NCBI GenBank assembly: GCA_038522635.1 | Contig: JBCBJZ010000145.1 | Coordinates: 1 to 9,277, forward strand | Direction: 5' to 3' | Length of the DNA: 9,277 bases | From: JBCBJZ01 sp038522635 | GTDB lineage: Bacteria; Pseudomonadota; Alphaproteobacteria; Rhizobiales; Hyphomicrobiaceae | Shown here: piece by piece, positions 6,616 through 9,277 of the stretch | Layout of the letters: each line of letters starts with the position of its first letter | Numbering within the stretch: position 1 is the stretch's first letter | Position numbers and translations under genes: made by a program | The notes under the pieces: generated by a model | The model's input: the letters and a program-made list of their open reading frames with translations, nothing else | Database searches by the model: none | What the model was told of the DNA's origin: nothing

Positions 6616-7815
6616 ATGCGTACGCCCGGCCGTCACTTTTTACAGATCCCCGGGCCATCGCCAGTGCCCGATCGCATTCTGCGTGCGATGGACATGCCCG
6701 TCCTCGATCACCGTGGACCAACCTTCCAGGCGCTCGGCCACGACGTGCTCGCCGGCATCAAGACGATCTTCAAGACCCAAAGCCCGGTGATCATCTATCC
6801 CGCATCCGGCACCGGCGCGTGGGAAGCCGCACTCGTCAACGTGCTCTCGCCCGGCGACAAAGTCCTCATGTATGAGACGGGGCACTTCGCTTACCTGTGG
6901 CAGCAGCTTGCCGAACGCCTGGGATTACAGCCCGAATTCATCGCCTCCGACTGGCGTGCGGGCGCCGATCCTGACGCGCTCGAAACGCGCCTGCGCGCCG
7001 ATACCGCCCATGAGATCAAAGCGGTCTGCGTGGTCCACAACGAGACCTCAACCGGCGCGACCTCACGCATCGATGAAGTGCGCAAGGCGATCGACGCCGC
7101 CGGTCATCCCGCGCTCTTCATGGTCGACACGATTTCTGGCCTCGCCTCGGCCGATTTCCGGCACGACGAATGGGGCGTCGACGTCACCGTATCGGGCTCA
7201 CAAAAGGGGCTGATGCTGCCGCCCGGCCTGTCCTTCAACGCGCTATCGGACCGCGCCATAGAAGCCTCCAAGTCGGCGACGTTGCCCAAGTCTTACTGGG
7301 CCTGGGACGACATGCTGGCCAACAACGCCAACGGCTTTTTCCCCTACACGCCCGCAACCCAGCTCCTCTACGGCCTCAAGGAAGCGATCGCGATGCTCCA
7401 CGAAGAGGGCCTCGACAACGTCTTCGCACGCCACGAACGCCACGCCCGCGCCACCCGCGAGGCGGCCAAGGTCTGGGGTCTCGATGTGCTCTGCGCGAAC
7501 CCGCGTCATGTCTCACCGGTGCTGACCGCGCTGATCATGCCGGAGGGCCACGACGCCGATCGCTTCCGTCAGATCACGTTGGACGCCTTCGACATGTCGC
7601 TCGGGACCGGGTTGTCCAAGGTTGCGGGCAAAGTCTTCCGCATCGGTCATCTGGGCGACCTGAACGATCTGACGTTGGTGGGCACGCTGAGCGGCGTGGA
7701 GATGGGCTTGCAGTTGGCGCAGGTGCCGCATGGGGCAGGCGGCGTCAGAGCCGCGATGGACCTGCTGCTCGAGACCGCAGGCAGCGCGGCCGCAACCGGG
7801 CGGGCCGCCGAATGA
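6616..7815 (+). CDS. Serine-glyoxylate / alanine-glyoxylate type aminotransferase (class V)
   Basis: This 399-residue PLP enzyme of fold type I, class V, closely resembles the serine-glyoxylate aminotransferases of methylotrophs. It transfers an amino group to glyoxylate, or a related 2-oxoacid, in the cytosol. Recognisable parts are the N-terminal substrate loop IPGPSPVPDRILRAMDMP (11-28), DHRGPTF (31-37), PASGTGAWEAAL (62-73) that binds the PLP phosphate, VVHNETSTGATS (139-150), the PLP-ring Asp in FMVDTISG (168-175), and SGSQKGLMLPPG (193-204) with Lys197 as the Schiff-base lysine. Near the end, GTGLSKVAGKVFRIGHLGDLN matches the family's conserved C-terminal block with its carboxylate-binding Arg. 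The start ATG has AAAGGA 9 bases upstream. Its stop overlaps the next start as ATGA. Amino donor and physiological acceptor cannot be decided from sequence. No other serine-cycle gene is visible. Confidence 0.93.
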   Translation: MRTPGRHFLQIPGPSPVPDRILRAMDMPVLDHRGPTFQALGHDVLAGIKTIFKTQSPVIIYPASGTGAWEAALVNVLSPGDKVLMYETGHFAYLWQQLAERLGLQPEFIASDWRAGADPDALETRLRADTAHEIKAVCVVHNETSTGATSRIDEVRKAIDAAGHPALFMVDTISGLASADFRHDEWGVDVTVSGSQKGLMLPPGLSFNALSDRAIEASKSATLPKSYWAWDDMLANNANGFFPYTPATQLLYGLKEAIAMLHEEGLDNVFARHERHARATREAAKVWGLDVLCANPRHVSPVLTALIMPEGHDADRFRQITLDAFDMSLGTGLSKVAGKVFRIGHLGDLNDLTLVGTLSGVEMGLQLAQVPHGAGGVRAAMDLLLETAGSAAATGRAAE

Positions 7816-8642
7816 GCACATCGCCCTCACCTGATGCCGCGACGGCCACCACGCCGATCGATGAAGGCGATCTCCTCTACCGGATCGAAGACGGCGTCGG
7901 CATTATCACCTTCAACCGCCCGCAGGCGCGCAACGCCCTCACCTTCAGCATGTACGAACAGGTCGCCGGGATCTGCTCATCCATTCCGGATGACGGCAGC
8001 GTCCACGCGCTCGTGCTGCACGGTGCGGGCGGCAAGGCGTTCGCAGCCGGCACCGACATTTCGCTGTTTCGCGACTTCACCACGCCTGAACAAGGCATCG
8101 CCTACGAGGAGGCCGCCGATCGCAACATGTCGGCGATCGAAGCCTGCCCGGTGCCCACGATCGCCGCGATCAACGGGGCTTGCACAGGGGGCGGCGCGGG
8201 CATCGCGGCCTGTTGTGACCTTCGCTACACGAGCGCGGACCTCAAGTTTGGCTTCCCGATCGCCCGCACACTTGGCAACTGCTTGTCCGCAGCGACGCTT
8301 GCGCGCCTCAAGACCTTGATGGGGGAAGCCCGCGTCAAGGACCTCATCATCACCTCACGGCTGATGCGGGGCGACGAGGCGTTGCGGGTCGGCCTCGTCA
8401 GCGAGGTGTTCGAGACGGGCGAAGACTGCCTTACGCACGCGATGAGCCTTGCCCGTGACCTCAAGGGTCATGCCCCGCTGACCATGCGGGTCACCAAGAC
8501 GCTGCTGCACGCGCTGCGTGACCAGGCGCCGGGCGACGTCGACGATGAGGCCATGATCGCGCAGATCTATACGAGCGCGGACTTCAAGGAGGGTATGGAC
8601 GCCTTCTTGACCAAGCGTAAGCCGCAGTGGCGCGGGCGCTAA
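7812..8642 (+). CDS. Enoyl-CoA hydratase/isomerase (crotonase) family protein lacking both usual catalytic Glu
   Basis: This 276-residue crotonase-fold protein has an N-terminal extension of about 20 residues rich in Ala, Thr and Pro. Core motifs are VGIITFNRPQARNAL (29-43), the oxyanion-hole segment KAFAAGTDISLF (75-86), and NGACTGGGAGIAACCDLRY (121-139), which supplies the second oxyanion amide. Aligned by eye with classical enoyl-CoA hydratase, Glu144 (GGGCE) corresponds to Gly130 and Glu164 (FGQPE) to Ile150 in FGFPIARTLGN. Simple hydration by the standard mechanism is therefore unlikely. The CoA site and oxyanion hole remain, so isomerase, decarboxylase, hydrolase or lyase chemistry on an acyl-CoA is possible. 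The start ATG overlaps the aminotransferase stop (ATGA), implying translational coupling and a shared pathway. The open frame further upstream is a shadow of the aminotransferase. Family is sure; the reaction is unknown. Confidence 0.9.
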   Translation: MSTSPSPDAATATTPIDEGDLLYRIEDGVGIITFNRPQARNALTFSMYEQVAGICSSIPDDGSVHALVLHGAGGKAFAAGTDISLFRDFTTPEQGIAYEEAADRNMSAIEACPVPTIAAINGACTGGGAGIAACCDLRYTSADLKFGFPIARTLGNCLSAATLARLKTLMGEARVKDLIITSRLMRGDEALRVGLVSEVFETGEDCLTHAMSLARDLKGHAPLTMRVTKTLLHALRDQAPGDVDDEAMIAQIYTSADFKEGMDAFLTKRKPQWRGR

Positions 8643-8655
8643 ACCGGCCCGCCCT

Positions 8656-8702
8656 CGCGGCCACGCCCTGTCCCACCCCCTGGGCTGAACGGCCGCGATT
8701 TT
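8656..8702 (+). terminator. Possible intrinsic terminator after the aminotransferase-crotonase pair
   Basis: CGCGGCC (8656-8662) pairs with GGCCGCG (8691-8697), which is followed by ATTTT. Inside, GCCC (8665-8668) can pair with GGGC (8682-8685). The structure starts 14 bases after the crotonase stop. The loop is long and the U-run short, so the call is tentative. Confidence 0.35.
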
Positions 8703-8809
8703 GCCGCGCCTGGGTCTCGCCGGAAGCGGTGCAAACTCCCCAAACGGGCGGCCCATCATTCGCGCCTGCAACATGATGGCGCGGGGCGGCGCGCTGACGC
8801 TTGCGGCGA

Positions 8810-8838
8810 TTGACTTGTCGGTTGGCGACTCCTAGGCT
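8810..8838 (+). promoter_or_regulatory. Housekeeping promoter for etfB (TTGACT-N17-TAGGCT)
   Basis: The -35 hexamer TTGACT (8810-8815, five of six consensus bases) is separated by 17 bases from TAGGCT (8833-8838). This strong -35 with a weak, G-containing -10 is common in alphaproteobacteria. Transcription would start near 8845, giving an etfB leader of about 105 bases. Confidence 0.6.
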
Positions 8839-8883
8839 CCGGCGACCCAAAAAGGGTGTTTGCGTCAGGCTTTCGCAGATTGT

Positions 8884-8926
8884 GCGCCGCACCGTAATCG
8901 GTGGCGCTGGGGCGCCGTCGTGCCCC
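8884..8926 (+). other. Two hairpins in the predicted etfB leader
   Basis: The first is GCGC, a CG bulge, then CACCG, loop TAAT, CGGTG, GCGC (8884-8907; 9 pairs). The second is GGGGC (8909-8913) with GCCCC (8922-8926) and an 8-base loop. They end 12 bases before the GGAG. Whether they regulate etfB or merely reflect GC content is unknown. Confidence 0.35.
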
Positions 8927-8949
8927 GCACGTGCTTTCGGAGTTGAACG

Positions 8950-9277
8950 ATGAAAATCCTGGTCCCGGTCAAACGGGTCGTCGACTACAACGTGAAGATC
9001 CGCGTCAAGGCGGATGGGTCTGGCGTTGAGTTGACCAATGTAAAAATGTCGATGAACCCGTTCGACGAAATCGCGGTGGAAGAGGCGATCCGCCTCAAGG
9101 AAGCCGGCACCGCGTCCGAAATCATCGCCGTCTCCATCGGGCCTCAAAAAGCGCAGGAAACCATCCGCACCGCGCTGGCGATGGGCGCTGACCGCGGCAT
9201 CCTGATCCAGGATGACGAGGCCCGGTTCTTCAGCGGCGATCACGGCTTTCAGCAGCTTTGCGACGCTCAACGGTTCA
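8950..9277 (+). CDS. etfB: Electron transfer flavoprotein beta subunit, authentic only to about residue 87
   Basis: EtfB forms with EtfA the cytosolic FAD/AMP heterodimer that collects electrons from acyl-CoA and related dehydrogenases and delivers them to ETF-quinone oxidoreductase. The visible N-terminus is unmistakable: MKILVPVKRVVDYNVKIRV, then MSMNPFDEIAVEEAIRLKEA (33-52, with the NPFDE nucleotide-binding turn), IIAVSIGP (58-65) and TALAMGADRGILIQ (74-87). GGAG lies 7 bases before the ATG. After Gln87 the translation (DDEARFFSGDHGF...) no longer resembles any EtfB. The reverse strand of the same bases does encode the next expected EtfB part, so the frame open to the window end is a chimera (see the inverted segment). 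The natural gene is about 250 codons long and normally followed by etfA, neither of which can be seen here. Confidence 0.93.
   Translation, partial: MKILVPVKRVVDYNVKIRVKADGSGVELTNVKMSMNPFDEIAVEEAIRLKEAGTASEIIAVSIGPQKAQETIRTALAMGADRGILIQDDEARFFSGDHGFQQLCDAQRF
9207..9277 (-). other. Inverted etfB fragment at the window end, probable chimeric junction
   Basis: Read on the minus strand from 9276, these bases encode EPLSVAKLLKAVIAAEEP followed by GLVIL. This is the stretch expected in EtfB shortly after MGADRGILIQ, in the opposite orientation to the gene it abuts. The forward homology runs to about 9210 and the reverse homology to about 9207, so the two share CCAG at the join. The join lies in ATCCTG-ATC-CAGGAT (9199-9213), a short inverted repeat. 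This is the form of a fold-back template-switch chimera from amplification or of a misassembled contig tip. A true genomic inversion is possible but would break etfB. Confidence 0.85.

Larger units (their letters stand above)
8643..8949. other. Intergenic region between crotonase and etfB
   Basis: About 307 bases without a credible gene. In order it holds the candidate terminator, a short inverted repeat CATCAT (8754-8759) / ATGATG (8773-8778), the etfB promoter, and a GC-rich structured leader with a GGAG ribosome binding site (8939-8942). Minus-strand frames crossing it show no family resemblance and run into the crotonase gene antisense. Confidence 0.6.

Noticed and set aside
7170..7811. 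An upstream extension of the crotonase frame making a 490-residue protein
   Set aside because: The extension is an Arg/Gly/Pro-rich shadow of the aminotransferase gene. The family fold starts after the ATG at 7812, which overlaps the preceding stop as ATGA.
8584..9270. A 228-residue minus-strand open frame whose N-terminus looks like EtfB (SVAKLLKAV...)
   Set aside because: Only the first ~23 residues resemble EtfB, and they come from the inverted end segment. The rest is antisense to etfB, the intergenic region and the crotonase end. It is a product of the chimeric junction.

Overview
The window looks like a GC-rich alphaproteobacterial chromosome fragment, possibly a whole short contig. 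Supporting points are the very alphaproteobacterial-looking N-terminus of EtfB, a TTGACT-N17-TAGGCT promoter, a tRNA-Arg with an encoded CCA, and strong G/C third positions throughout. Both ends cut genes: the left end cuts an acyl-CoA dehydrogenase and the right end falls in etfB. I see no phage, transposon, CRISPR or toxin-antitoxin content. The content is mostly central and accessory metabolism.

Layout. (1) 1-1120, plus strand: an acyl-CoA dehydrogenase lacking its first residues. (2) 1146-3023, minus strand: a three-helix membrane protein of unknown function, a Tat-exported intradiol-type dioxygenase, a 69-residue unknown protein with a TTG start, and a single-pass membrane protein of unknown function. 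(3) 3082-3158, minus strand: tRNA-Arg(CCG). (4) 3159-3390: a gene-poor stretch with two tandem copies of a palindromic, REP-like repeat; the second copy runs into the stop codon of the next gene. (5) 3388-6339, minus strand: a 983-residue YdiJ-type FAD/Fe-S 2-hydroxyacid dehydrogenase. (6) 6340-6615: the divergent control region. (7) 6616-8642, plus strand: a serine-glyoxylate-type aminotransferase overlapping by ATGA a crotonase-family protein that lacks both usual catalytic glutamates. (8) 8643-8949: candidate terminator, a good promoter and a structured leader. (9) 8950 onward, plus strand: etfB.

How the genes may work together (inference). The FAD/Fe-S dehydrogenase would oxidise a 2-hydroxyacid to a 2-oxoacid, and the divergent aminotransferase would aminate such an oxoacid (glyoxylate in its best-known relatives). 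The coupled crotonase suggests that a CoA thioester also belongs to the pathway. Electrons from the acyl-CoA dehydrogenase, and possibly from the 2-hydroxyacid dehydrogenase, would go to ETF.

The most striking observation is at the right edge. The etfB frame is normal to about residue 87, and then the sequence becomes the reverse complement of what etfB should encode roughly 30 codons later. The last ~70 bases are therefore an inverted, chimeric end joined at a CCAG microhomology. This is more likely an amplification or assembly artefact than biology, and genes predicted across it should not be trusted.
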